The notes under the pieces are model-generated. The model was not told the origin of the DNA. It searched no databases and worked only from the letters and a program-made list of their open reading frames with translations. A stretch of DNA of 64,000 bases from contig OW203768.1 in the NCBI GenBank assembly GCA_934045905.1, forward strand, positions 20,846,770 through 20,910,769, in the 5' to 3' direction. The stretch's first letter is position 1. Every line of letters starts with the position of its first letter. The DNA comes from Leuctra nigra (taxonomy: Eukaryota > Arthropoda > Insecta > Plecoptera > Leuctridae). A program made the position numbers and the translations under genes. Positions 1-10,555 of the stretch are shown in pieces.

Positions 1-877
1 GACCCATCGGTGATAAAAATACTTCTCATACAATGTATCGCGGTACAGCCTACACATATGTGATCTTGAATTCACAGCATCTGGCCTCAGACTCTATTTC
101 GTTTGGCAGCCAGCTGTAAACCGTTCCACTCGTCGATGATTAATTTGTGTTATTTTGAATTACTCTGTACGTTGTAAAAATAGTTTCAAGATATATGATA
201 GGACCTATTGATGACATCCGCTCAAGCCATGTTCGATATAGTAATATTTATCTGGATGTCTATAAAGATGTCTGATTCTAGCCCCGAGGAATAAATCTCT
301 GCCAAATGGTTTGGTCGCGGAATATGGACGACCTTTCGGTCCAAGATTTGGACCGATTCCAATATAATGTTCGAAATAGAACTTCAGTTTAGCAATCCTC
401 TCGTCGCAACTCCGTGGAATTTGATCCAATTAAGGCGCATAATTGATAAGGTATTCAATTAATAAAGTTCAAATTGGCAATACAATTATTTTAAGTTTAT
501 TACAGTGGTATTTATGTTCGCATTTGGGGGGGGGGGGGGGGGGGGGCGACCCTGCTTTTATAATGGTACCTACTAAAGAGCGGATTGGTCCTGAATGCTG
601 TCCCCTCAGTTCCTCTTGCAGAAAATAATGTACTTCTTTTTATACTGTTTTCGTAATTTCTTTATTCGCTTGACACACTGTCAAGTCTAAAAGCAGAGAG
701 CTGAGTGAAGAGCAGCTCTCCCATTGGTTGACAGCTGTCACGTGACCTTATTTGCCTCTGGTATTCTGTAGTGATCTAAAATGCAAATAGTAACTAGAAA
801 GTTTGTCTCGGTGTTCTTTTTTTAGCTGTTACGAGAATGTCATTGATACATTCTAAAATAAACAAAATTTAACACTT

Positions 878-975
878 GCACAAGGGTTGTAACCAAACCA
901 CTGTACCTAAGGGTCTATACTGAAGGGCACAAGGGTTGTAACCAAACCACTGTACCTAAGGGTCTATACTGAAGA
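878..975. repeat. Two-copy 49-bp tandem direct repeat
   Basis: Two adjacent, almost identical 49-bp units begin with gcacaagggttgtaacc at 878 and 927. This is a simple local duplication with no coding content that I can identify. Confidence 0.85.
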
Positions 976-2711
976 ACTGTAGGTACTATAGTGTAAACTT
1001 GTATGAAATTAGGGTGAAATTGTGACCATTCATCAAAGTGGAGCGGGATCCAAAAAGTGGCGTATTTCATCTGTTTTGGCAACAATGGTTGACAATAAAT
1101 GGCAATATCTCCATAGATCAATGGGCGTCCGCAGGATTTCTGCCAGGTGGGGGCAGGGCAAGGAAAACAATATTTAAGGGTCAAGGGGGGTATGGGGGTG
1201 CCCCCCCCTGGCCCGCAGGGCATTTTTTGGTTTTTGGATACTTTGAAATCAATTTTCTTTAGTTTTTTTGGTTACAAAATAAAAATATACGTAAAACCCC
1301 AGAAAATGTTTATGTTTCCTTACATCCAGGGGGGGGAGGGAAGCGCCCCCCCCCCCCCGCGCCCATGATTATGACATTGCCCAAGTCAAATCTTGGTTGG
1401 GGATGAAAACAGGACGACACCTCCAGCCACCGACGACGACGTCATAGCATGCCTCTTAGCGCCAAATTAAAATAAAAATTAGATTTTTGAGCGAGCAAAG
1501 CAAGTGGCTCCCTTTGGCTTTTTTAATACGTACCTTAGGAAATTCCATATGAAGAAATCTGATTTTTGCTATATTGAGTTGATTGTTGAATGACACGCCG
1601 TATAATTAATCATATATCTTTTAAAATGACTCGTAGTTTTGATCGAAGTTCATTCACTCGCCATTTGCCAATTTCCGGTGATAACGATAAAGATTTTTTT
1701 GAATTGTAATCGACAATACGTTCGAATTGCATTGGTATTTGAATTCACAGCTCGGTTTAAAAGTCACGGCATTTATCATCAGAGCCAGCGACGCTTTGTC
1801 TACTTCAGGATATGTCGACAGATGGCAGCACTAGTCGAATAACATTCGAACTCAAACTTTTCATACAAATTATTTTATTTTGTGTATTTTCACAATATTT
1901 ATAATACTTAACACAGAAATGCATTGTATATATAACATACTGTAGCTCATTCATGCAATAAAATATATATTATATTTACATTTATTCCTGTAGCATTAGG
2001 TAATTTTACAATTTACAACTAAAACACACGATTGTATAAAATTCACAACCCCACAATCTTAAGTGGATAACATATTATTTTCTCACATATTTACATCAAA
2101 TATATCCATATGTGTCATGGATATATGCCTAAAAATACACACATTACAAAATATACACAAATACAGTATGGGTAGCTACAGGGACCAACATTTTGAATCT
2201 AGACATAATCAAAAAAAACTTTTGATTGATAATATTAACTTTTTAATCGAAATTCTTCAAGTGTAGAGTTATGTTCACTACTCTTCAATTAACATTATTC
2301 AATTGTTGTCTTCACTTAGTAGACTATACTGTAATATGTCTAGATTTCGCAACATTGATCCACAAACTGTTGATTTGTCTCTTGACTGAACGTCTTTTGG
2401 TTATTTGACCATTTCAAGGAGAACAATTATTTACTTAATGTTTTAATAAAACTGTGATACGTAACCACATCTTGGCTCACTTAAAAGTAAACAATAACAA
2501 ACAACAAACTATGATATCGGTCTCCTATATTAGTCTTGCGACCTCAGTCTTGGAAGTCGATATTTATAAAGTAAAACTGCCCATTATATTTATTATTACT
2601 GCCCATAATTGACACACAGAACGCTTTATCGACGGAGAAGGAGATACATTAAGTAGTAAGTACACTGGCAAAAATCTGGACGGTTCATATTTCCATCCAA
2701 AATAGTGTCGT

Positions 2712-2795
2712 CATATGCGTCTATAGGAGTTGGGGGAGGTGTAAGAGGTATTTACCCCCTCTCCACCCACCGTATAAATCCTGTAGACGCATATG
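2712..2795. repeat. Small inverted repeat (hairpin), about 84 bp
   Basis: The arm catatgcgtctatagga at 2712-2728 is answered by tcctgtagacgcatatg at 2779-2795, with two mismatches. The loop is a purine/pyrimidine-rich segment with GGGGGAGG and CCCCCTCTCC. It is probably a very short MITE or a fold-back remnant. Confidence 0.6.
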
Positions 2796-3487
2796 ATTGT
2801 AATTTTGACTTTAAAAAAGTTTTAAGTGATTGTCTTGCGAATTAAGATTGTAAACACACTTTTAAAGCAAACTTAGGATACTACATTGCATAATTGACAT
2901 TTTAAGAAAACTGTGCTTTGCACAGTAGCATTGCATTTTGAGTAAATACTGTTTTGCCAATGTCAAGAAAATACCGCCGTCATGTTGGTTGAAGCTACGA
3001 TCATATGTTCGTAATTTTTTATTTGCACAAACTACAATAATGCGAGCCACGAAAACGTGTAATTTAATAATAAACAAACTTTTTCTTTTTTTTACTGGAA
3101 GTTTGATACCGAACAGTCTTTACCCACAAAGCAATCCATAACCAACGAATGGCTCTTTACTTTCTTAAATAGCCTATTGACTAAGAAAACTCCCCAATTT
3201 CAAAATCATCAGAATAACTTCAATTTAAAGCGTGCTTTAAAAGTGAACAGTTGCAGGGATACGAAAACTATAAGTAGTTTTTATAAGTACTCTGCTTTCT
3301 GTATGTAAACAATTAGCTTTTCATGGTGATGGCCAATACGTAGGGACAAATATTTAGCCAATAATAACCGTGGTACTTTAAAGTCACGTTCACATAGTGC
3401 GGTTGCGTTTTTCTTTTCTTTTGTACTCGTAAATATCGCCGCATTGGGTGCAGAACGGCACATTAAGGCGAATAGAATAATTATATG

Positions 3488-3497
3488 TTTATTTATT
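3488..3497 (-). terminator. Candidate polyadenylation signals for the pipe-like gene
   Basis: On the minus strand two overlapping AATAAA hexamers (plus strand tttatttatt) lie about 480 bases beyond the stop codon of the terminal exon. I saw no earlier canonical hexamer between the stop and this point. This is the first plausible 3' end of the transcript, but AATAAA is common by chance in AT-rich DNA, so the call is weak. Confidence 0.35.
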
Positions 3498-3976
3498 TCA
3501 CCTTATCCAACTGCACCTATAGTTGTAACAGGAGGGAGTGGAAGACAAAATGGTGATAAAACTATTGTCGTTTCCTCAGTCACCGCATGGGATTGGCTAT
3601 CAAATGTTTGAAAAAAGTGATAATTAATGTGACGGAAAAGAATATAAGTACAAAGTGTTTTCGACGGACTTGTGATTGGTTTAACATAAACACAAAACGC
3701 ACTATGTGAACTGCACTTTCGTATTTTGCGAACAAATTAGGAACAAAGTTTCAAAACGCATTATGTCAATCGAACACTTTTCGGTAGAAGTTGACAAACA
3801 TGAATAACAACATCCAAACTCATACTCAAACTGGACATATTGCTTTCTGAAACTGTGCTCCTGAAATATGAAAACCATGGCCGCGTCTCCGGTCATCTAC
3901 TGCCGCGAGCCTGCACCATGACCACGCCTCGAGCTCCGTCTGCCGAGAGTTCTCCTGCACGACCTCCACGTCGCGA

Positions 3977-4155
3977 TCACCGCGTCCCCACGGCCGGCAG
4001 CTTGAGCGCCAGGAGCTGTCGATGGAGGCGTTGACGGACGAACTCGTAGAACTCGATCTCGCGCGTGAAGTTCCGTCTGACGATGTCCTTCACCGCCTCG
4101 CTGACGGGGGGCTTGTAGAGGTTGCGGTTGATGCGCGCGAACCGATCGACCTCTT
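3977..4155 (-). CDS. pip: Pipe-like 2-O-sulfotransferase, terminal coding exon
   Basis: This exon encodes the last 58 residues plus the codon shared with the previous exon. The acceptor is tcgtcttgcag followed by AAGAGGTC, and the stop is TGA at 3979-3977. The G left over from the previous exon plus AA makes a Glu codon, so the phase fits exactly. The translation contains NFTR, an N-glycosylation sequon, and EIEFYEFVRQRLHRQL. The latter corresponds to the conserved C-terminal EFYEF helix of heparan sulfate 2-O-sulfotransferase and its relatives. The exon is GC-rich compared with its surroundings, as are all coding exons here. The protein ends soon after this helix (ALKLPAVGTR), which is a short tail for the family. 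The assignment to the family is firm; the choice between pipe and another uronyl/heparan 2-O-sulfotransferase paralogue is inference. Confidence 0.9.
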
Positions 4156-4752
4156 CTGCAAGACGAGGACAACGATCAGGGGGATGCCGTCGAGAGTGCG
4201 AGAGAGTAAGAGAAACTAGAGAGATTATTGCTGACTGTTTAGAGACCATCCAAAATAGGTAATCTACGTTAATAGTCCTTTTCAGATACATTATCAACAA
4301 AATAATGCCAATTTACCACGCCGGTTTCTAGCCAATTAACAAGTGCTCTAAATGTCATTTAAAATTGAAATTGATTTCAATTTCTCAAACAAATTTTAAT
4401 TTTGAGGACCAATTTTGTGCATAAATGGAGTCCATATGAACCCAAATGATGTGATTTTTTGAGTAGACACCAATGTATAAACCTCTGAATAAATATTTTC
4501 CTTTCTTCTAAAAAATTTCTAATCCCGTTTCGGCCCGAAATTCGGGCCGAAACATGATTAAAAACAGTTTTAGAATAGGGCCCCTGGAAATACTCTCTAT
4601 CTCGTAACGGTACTATGTATTATTTTGCTGAAATAAACTTTGTTTTCCCTTCATTTGCGGCCCAAACTCGATGCCATCTGAAACCACGACAATACCTGCA
4701 CCCTCTTCTCTCCTTCACTTCTAATATGGTGCGACTACAACTAAGAACATAC
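4156..4752 (-). other. Intron between the last two exons, with MITE remnant
   Basis: This is a 597-bp intron with donor GTATGT (at 4752) and acceptor CTTGCAG (at 4156). It contains a perfect short palindrome, tttcggcccgaaattc with its mirror, at about 4528-4555. It also contains ttttagaatagggccc at about 4568, which matches the right end of the MITE at 33972-34104. It is therefore a probable decayed copy of that element. No gene is seen in it. Confidence 0.6.
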
Positions 4753-4907
4753 CTCTATACACTTGCCCCGCTCCTGCGAAGAATCTCGGCACGTAATGCT
4801 CCATCACTGTCAAAGTGGAGTTCAGATCCTCCAGCACGCCGACGACGGCGTAGTGACGCTCAACGGCGTCCTTGGCGCGCTGCATGGCGCCGACCGTGTT
4901 GAACGGT
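4753..4907 (-). CDS. pip: Pipe-like 2-O-sulfotransferase, penultimate exon (intact copy)
   Basis: This 155-bp exon runs from acceptor gctctcattccag to donor GTATGT. AC from the previous exon plus A forms Thr, and 51 codons and a trailing G follow. Residues FNTVGAMQRAK, then AVVGVLEDL, then VPRFFAGAGQVYR match the family's C-terminal sulfotransferase core. Human heparan sulfate 2-O-sulfotransferase has the same order, with a GVTEEL-type strand followed by a LPRFF-type helix. NSTL is an N-glycosylation sequon. Upstream of it lie four truncated copies of the same acceptor and exon start (5047, 5187, 5327, 5467). Only this copy has the full 3' half and a donor site, so it must be the productive exon. 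Confidence 0.92.
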
Positions 4908-5467
4908 CTGGAATGAGAGCAACACATCGTCACATGATGTCCGTCACTGTCAGGGTGGAGTTGAGATCCTCCAGCACTCCGACGACGGCGTAGTGACGCT
5001 CAACGGCGTCCTTGGCGCGCTGCATGGCGCCGACCGTGTTGAACGGCCTGGAATGAGAGCAACACATCGTCACATGATGTCCGTCACTGTCAGAGTGGAG
5101 TTGAGATCCTCCAGCACGCCGACGACGGCGTAGTGACGCTCAACGGCGTCCTTGGCGCGCTGCATGGCGCCGACCGTGTTGAACGGCCTGGAATGAGAGC
5201 AACACATCGTCACATGATGTCCGTCACTGTCAGAGTGGAGTTGAGATCCTCCAGCACGCCGACGACGGCGTAGTGACGCTCAACGGCGTCCTTGGCGCGC
5301 TGCATGGCGCCGACCGTGTTGAACGGTCTGGAATGAGAGCAACACATCGTCACATGATGTCCGTCACTGTCAGAGCGGAGTTGAGATCCTCCAGCACGCC
5401 GACGACGGCGTAGTGACGCTCAACGGCGTCCTTGGCGCGCTGCATGGCGCCGACTGTGTTGAACGGT
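4908..5467 (-). repeat. Array of four truncated exon copies with acceptors (140-bp unit)
   Basis: The array consists of exact 140-bp periods upstream of the intact 4753-4907 exon. Each unit holds the first part of the exon (through NSTLTV) and then diverges to GACGGACATCATGTGACG. It ends in the acceptor gctctcattccag, which joins the next unit. Exon-start copies begin at 5047, 5187, 5327 and 5467. All lack the PRFF segment and any clear donor. Read in frame, each runs STLTVTDIM and then a TGA stop. The outermost copy (5467) has a different acceptor, atttcaatttatag, presumably the original intron end. The copies differ at only a few bases, so the expansion or homogenisation is recent. Confidence 0.9.
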
Positions 5468-6575
5468 CTATAAATTGAAATGAATAAATTTACATAACGC
5501 TGCACTTGGGGAAAGAACATCAAATGTCATTAACAGCATTCTTCGAAAAAAATAACCTGTTGTAATAATTTTTTTTTAGTAATCTCACAAGTCATCAAGA
5601 ATCAATTTGGGATTTTTTATACATCAAAATCTACAATTGTTTTAAATGTAGCTTTCAACACACATGCTTCTCGGTTTAGTTAATTTGACGTACACTGTCA
5701 GTGACTCAAATCTTGATGAAAGCTGATGAAAATATCAACAGATTGAAAATGTTGAAAATATTTGTGTGATTTTGCTGTTCACCGATGTGTGAGTTCTCAG
5801 GCTTGTCAGACGGCTTTGTTTGTTCCCTCACCTCAAATGCACTTCTTTGACAGTTGACACGTTTTACTTAAGTTCATTCTTCAGAAGTAGGTAAAAATCA
5901 CGTAAAATCAACAATAGAGTTGGTAATACGTAGACTTTCTAATTTATCTCGGATACACTTTTTAAAAAATATACAATTTATTTATTAATGTATGACAGCC
6001 GCACTTGTGGGTTCCCATGTAGGTTTACAATTCATAACCAAATGTAATAAATCTGTCAAAGTACCTACTATTAAATGTAGTGTTACTTTTACCGCACGTG
6101 GCGGCTTCAAATACATTAGTAATAAATTTATCACTTTTTTGTCAGTCTGCATCGAACCAAACAAAATGAATAGTTTTGAGTTTTGACTAATACAACATCA
6201 TCTAACACACTCTTAATACCATGGTTTTAAACATAAAAATGTACTAAAAGACGCCGACAATACGTAAATTAGATATTTCCATTCATACCGTGAAAACCAA
6301 GTCAAGAACTAAATCCTTGCTTTATTCATAATCATCTTCAGATCGTTGCATTCAGTAATAACAATAATTTGACTAATGTCACTCTTCTCGTTTACAGACT
6401 TCTTAGAAACATTTCTTTGAGTGAAACTTGTACGACATCAATGATTGTAATTATAGTAAAGCGGCTAGATCTAAAGACGTACTCTCTTTGCGTCAAGTAA
6501 TACCCGTGATCAGTTGCACTAACAATGTCGTAAGTGTTGGAGAGTGTTTAGTGACGTGAAGTTGTGAACACTCAC
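5468..6575 (-). other. Intron upstream of the 140-bp array, nothing recognised
   Basis: This is AT-rich intron sequence from donor GTGAGT (6575) to the outermost acceptor of the array (5468). I see no MITE ends, SINE boxes or coding similarity. A short frame at 5992-6186 on the plus strand has no recognisable features. Confidence 0.5.
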
Positions 6576-6700
6576 GTGCATTCGTCGCCATGGCCGCAGA
6601 AGAAGAGACTCTGACGCCGGTGGTCTCCTATCCCCTCGTGCGTCTCTCCCTCGATGTAGCGGCACTCCCGGTTTCCCTCCAGGACGCAGGTCTCGAAGTC
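6576..6700 (-). CDS. pip: Pipe-like 2-O-sulfotransferase, cysteine-pair exon
   Basis: This 125-bp exon has acceptor cttcttatccag followed by GACTTCGAG, and donor GAATGCAC followed by GTGAGT. It encodes 41 residues starting DFETCVLEGNREC and ending FFCGHGDEC. The two cysteine pairs are spaced C-x7-C and C-x5-C. These are the spacings of the two disulfide-forming pairs of human heparan sulfate 2-O-sulfotransferase (TFDEC...DC and FFCGH..EC). The join from the previous exon gives LKM-DFETC, and the join to the next gives GDEC-TPFN, both in phase. There is no array around this exon, in contrast to the exons on either side. A plus-strand frame over the same bases (6590-6811) is a shadow. Confidence 0.92.
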
Positions 6701-7045
6701 CTGGATAAGAAGGCGGAATTGTTATCTCAAAACTACAGATTGATGCTTTTAGGAGGAGAACACGACAAAATACTTTCGACACAAATGAGGGGGTTTGTTT
6801 TAAAATTTTAAAAATAAATGTGATTTTCGTGTAGGGCACGTTGATTAATTGGTGCAAAATATATTATTATTGTGTATAGTTTTACAAAATCCTCTAGGCA
6901 CGTGAAGTAAAATTAAGTTTTTATTTTATTAGCAATACATCCAAATTAGAAATACAGCTCCACACTTGAATCACTCACTCAATATTGGTCATATCTTGCC
7001 TCAACGTAGCACACTTTTTTAAGAAAAATACTCCACTCCTATTAT

Positions 7046-7253
7046 CTGTACCTCAGAGGTAGTAGGGCGGAAGTCCATTTGAATGATTCTTGAGGTGATC
7101 TCATAACCCATTAATTCTGCCTTCATCAAATCATATTTGTAATGGTGACATGAGTCATTATGTGTAAGAGAATACTTTAATTTGATGACATCAATCGAAT
7201 GACAATTGATATAGCTTGATTACATCGGACTTCCAGCATTCTACCTCTGTACC
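7046..7253. mobile_element. Palindromic MITE (CTGTACCTCAGAGGTAG family), copy 1
   Basis: The left end ctgtacctcagaggtag is mirrored by ctacctctgtacc at the right end. The subterminal ggaagtccatttgaatgatt is mirrored by a ggacttcc-type segment. Other copies lie at 22352, 42605, 44278, 46566 and 58492. No coding capacity is seen. Its right end sits only about 17 bases from the donor site of the 7271-7427 exon, so it inserted almost on a splice site without destroying it. Confidence 0.75.
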
Positions 7254-7270
7254 AATGAAACCCCACTGAC

Positions 7271-7427
7271 CATCTTGAGCCACCTGGGATCCGGCAGCGG
7301 GATGTCTGGGAAGGCCTGCTTCCTCTCGACGTAATACCAGGGCGCTCTGACGTAGTAGTACCAGGAGATGACACGCTCCACGGGGTCTCGAACCAGGTTC
7401 ACGTAGATGGGCTCCGGCATGTGGTAT
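7271..7427 (-). CDS. pip: Pipe-like 2-O-sulfotransferase, 3'-phosphate-binding exon (intact copy)
   Basis: This 157-bp exon has acceptor catgttgcag followed by ATACCACATG, and donor AAGATG followed by GTCAGT. GA from the previous exon plus A gives Glu, and 52 codons follow. The core is IYVNLVRDPVERVISWYYY, which matches the family motif that binds the 3'-phosphate of PAPS. The Arg of VRDP and the Ser eight residues later (VIS) hold the positions of the binding Arg and Ser in human heparan sulfate 2-O-sulfotransferase. The exon ends PLPDPRWLKM. Upstream are 13 truncated copies of the acceptor and the first 70 or so bases. Only this copy continues past SWY into YYVRAPWYYV and reaches a donor. 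Confidence 0.93.
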
Positions 7428-8636
7428 CTGCAACATGCACATAGTGTCAGTACCAGGAGATGACTCGCTCCGGGTCTCGAACCAGGTTCACGTAGATGGG
7501 CTCCGGCATGTGGTATCTGCAACATGCACATAGTGTCAGTACCAGGAGATGACTCGCTCCACGGGGTCTCGCACCAGGTTCACGTAGATGGGCTCCGGCA
7601 TGTGGTATCTGCAACATGCACATAGTGTCAGTACCAGGAGATGACTCGCTCCACGGGGTCTCGCACCAGGTTCACGTAGATGGGCTCCGGCATGTGGTAT
7701 CTGCAACATGCACATAGTGTCAGTACCAGGAGATGACTCGCTCCACGGGGTCTCGCACCAGGTTCACGTAGATGGGCTCCGGCATGTGGTATCTGCAACA
7801 TGCACATAGTGTCAGTACCAGGAGATGACTCGCTCCACGGGGTCTCGCACCAGGTTCACGTAGATGGGCTCCGGCATGTGGTATCTGCAACATGCACATA
7901 GTGTCAGTACCAGGAGATGACTCGCTCCACGGGGTCTCGCACCAGGTTCACGTAGATGGGCTCCGGCATGTGGTATCTGCAACATGCATCGTGTCAGTAC
8001 CAGGAGATGACTCGCTCCACGGGGTCTCGCACCAGGTTCACGTAGATGGGCTCCGGCATGAGGTATCTGCAACATGCACATAGTGTCAGTACCAGGAGAT
8101 GACTCGCTCCACGGGGTCTCGCACCAGGTTCACGTAGATGGGCTCCGGCATGTGGTATCTGCAACATGCACATAGTGTCAGTACCAGGAGATGACTCGCT
8201 CCACGGGGTCTCGCACCAGGTTCACGTAGATGGGCTCCGGCATGTGGTATCTGCAACATGCACATAGTGTCAGTACCAGGAGATGACTCGCTCCACGGGG
8301 TCTCGCACCAGGTTCACGTAGATGGGCTCCGGCATGTGGTATCTGCAACATGCACATAGTGTCAGTACCAGGAGATGACTCGCTCCACGGGGTCTCGCAC
8401 CAGGTTCACGTAGATGGGCTCCGGCATGTGGTATCTGCAACATGCATCGTGTCAGTACCAGGAGATGACTCGCTCCACGGGGTCTCGCACCAGGTTCACG
8501 TAGATGGGCTCCGGCATGTGGTATCTGCAACATGCATCGTGTCAGTACCAGGAGATGACTCGCTCCACGGGGTCTCGCACCAGGTTCACGTAGATGGGCT
8601 CCGGCATGTGGTATCTGCAACATGCACATCGTGTCA
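7428..8636 (-). repeat. Array of 13 truncated exon copies with acceptors (about 92-bp unit)
   Basis: Acceptor boundaries recur at 7516, 7608, 7700, 7792, 7884, 7976, 8066, 8158, 8250, 8342, 8434, 8524 and 8614, upstream of the intact acceptor at 7427. Spacing is 92 bp, with 89- and 90-bp variants. Each unit is the last 22 or so bases of the intron (ctgacactatgtgcatgttgcag-like) plus the first 70 or so bases of the exon. The outermost copy runs into unique intron sequence with the same ctgacac segment, so the unit is a simple tandem duplication across the intron-exon boundary. At every junction the frame reads VISWY and then a TGA stop. Copies differ at very few bases. Confidence 0.93.
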
Positions 8637-8790
8637 GTGGGGCAACAGATTCTCAGAGACATCACGTTGGATTGGAACTGCAGCCAGTCAAGCAGGATTC
8701 ACAAGAACAGAGTCGCTCAGCGGTGCGTCGTGTTGTTTTCAAAGAGCGGAATGAAGTAATTGCGTAATGAAGACGAGTGACTGTTATCAA

Positions 8791-8810
8791 GGGGGGGGGG
8801 GGGGGGGGGG
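8791..8810 (+). repeat. G20 homopolymer
   Basis: Twenty consecutive G on the plus strand lie within the intron of the pipe-like gene, so there are twenty C in the transcript. The length is likely to vary, and sequencing error is possible. Confidence 0.8.
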
Positions 8811-9252
8811 CACACAATTCAGCCTACAATTCAAATTATACAGTTTCAATGAAAACAAATTATCAACTGCCAATTTAATTTCAGGGATTTCTTCAAAAAA
8901 TAATTATATTTGATAGGTATTTAAATTTTTCGATTCCAAGTTGAAGTTTTGTCAAATGATTCCAGGTACATTTTCACATATCTATCAGACATGGGCAAAA
9001 TACTCTGTTTCAATGTATTTGGAATACAAGATACTGATACTTTCAATTTGGGTATCTAAAATACAAGATACAAGATACATTTTAGAGATGTATTTAAAAT
9101 ACAAGATACAAGATAGTATCTTTAGATACTTCAAAAAAGATACATTTAAAGATCCTTTTTTTTATTCTCATACATATCATCCAACAGTAAAAAATTAAGG
9201 GACTTACTTTCTTAATTAAATTTTAATTTGTTCTATTTGTAAGGCAACATAC

Positions 9253-10555
9253 TTAAGACGGCTGGGTAGTGAGTTTGACCTTGAAGAGTTTTTTAATCGA
9301 TTTTTATCAATATCTTTTTCCAGTGTAATTGAGCGAGCGTAGCGAGCGTCACCACGGTACTCTTATGGCACTTTCTCTGTGTGTTTTTTTTTGTTTTTTT
9401 TTGTCTGCACTGCCGAGGTCAAACCGCACAACCAATCGATCTGAAATTTTGCACACGTACTAACGTGATCTATGCGGTCTCTGGGATCGTTTTTGAAAGG
9501 GATCTTGTGATTGGTTCAAATTTAAAAAAAATTATCTTTCGATTGGGAATTTGAAAATTTCCCGTTCAATTTGAAATTTTGATAAGTCATTACGACCAAC
9601 ATTTTGCCCAATCAAACAAAATTTCATCCAATTAAAATTAAAAAAATTATTTAATGTGTTTTTTGAAATTTAAACTAGAACCGTATCACCGATCAACTTA
9701 AAACGTTGCATGGTCATTGGGACCAACATAATCTGTATTTTTTAATACTTTCAGACTATTCTGTGTTTAAATCCAAAAGTAATTGACATTTTACGGACAT
9801 TTTGCGTGTTGGCTGTCAAATTTCTCGAAAATGTTGATCACGGCTACTTTGACTCTTCAGTTCTAATCCAAGGTAGTTGAGCAAAACTTTTAAACGCATA
9901 TGAAACTAATAATTACCGTTCAACAGATCGATCTGATATTGTGTACACACACTAATATCGTATGAGTGGTCCCAGGTATATTTTTTGAAAGAGATTCTGT
10001 GATTTTTGAATATTTACTGGGAACGTAGTTCAATTATAAAGGTTCAATCGATCAACTTAAAACTTTACATGGTTATTGGGACTAATATTTGAGTGATATT
10101 TGGAGATTTTTAAACAAGTCTGTGAAAAATTCAAGAAATTGGCTTTTAATGATATTTTTGATAGACGCAGAATTTCGGTTCGAGGTGTTACGCGTATCCG
10201 TGCTCGCTCATCAACGCGTTTCACAGAGCGTTTTCCTAGTTGTTAACAAAATAGGGCTATGGACGTGAATTCAGAACAGTTCAATGAAAATAATTTCATA
10301 GTTTGGAATAAGCTATTAGTTTTATTGTGTCCAACAGGTGTTTAGAACCCGAAAATTACTAAATTTTCGGGTTTTAAACACCTGTTGGACAAAATACAAC
10401 TAATAACTTATTCCAAACTATGAAATTATTTTCATTGAACTGTTCTGAATTCACGTCCATAGCCCTATTTTGTTAACAATTACACTGGAAAAAGATATTG
10501 ATAAAAATCGATTAAGAAACTCGTTAATGCCACGCTCACTACCAAGCCCTCTTAA
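9253..10555. mobile_element. TTAA-flanked foldback element, copy A, interrupted
   Basis: Both ends are flanked by TTAA (9253-9256 and 10552-10555). The left arm gacggctgggtagtgagttt is mirrored by the right arm ending ctcactaccaagccctc. Copies B and C (19274, 28817) are complete 392-bp palindromes including TTAA. Copy A has the same arms but is split after cagtgtaattg by about 910 bp of other sequence. TTAA flanks suggest a piggyBac-type target preference, but no transposase is present, so this is inference. Confidence 0.8.
9332..10241. other. Unclassified repeat-like insert inside foldback copy A
   Basis: The segment starts agcgagcgtagcgagcgtc and includes a ccgtgctcgctcat stretch near its other end. 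It contains two diverged internal blocks of the type caatcgatctgaaattttgc and a second motif, gatcaacttaaaac, also repeated at a distance of several hundred bases. No coding frame of note is present. It appears to be an additional transposon or an internal part of a longer version of the foldback family. Confidence 0.45.

Larger units (their letters stand above)
1..3487. other. AT-rich flank downstream of the gene, no gene recognised
   Basis: No coding region is recognised. The stretch holds a 21-base G run at 526-546, a 49-bp direct duplication at 878-975, and a G/C-tract-rich segment at about 1125-1370. That segment begins and ends with a GGGCG/CGCCC-like sequence and may be a degenerate transposon. 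A small hairpin lies at 2712-2795. Short open frames here (for example 205-429 on the minus strand) resemble nothing I know. Confidence 0.5.

Noticed and set aside
205..429. A 74-codon minus-strand frame with GPNLGPKGRPYSATKPFGRD
   Set aside because: I do not recognise it and no splice sites or neighbouring coding sequence support it. It is too short to trust in eukaryotic DNA.
1125..1370. Another hAT-type MITE with GGGCG ends
   Set aside because: The ends atgggcgtccgc and gcgcccat are only partly complementary and I found no 8-bp duplication. It is kept as a mention in the flank entry only.
7428..8636. CRISPR array
   Set aside because: Units are directly abutting with no variable spacers, each unit is an exon-boundary copy, and the context is a eukaryotic gene.
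7892..8754. Plus-strand frames repeating GDDSLHGVSHQVHVDGLRH-like sequence
   Set aside because: They are antisense shadows of the acceptor array.
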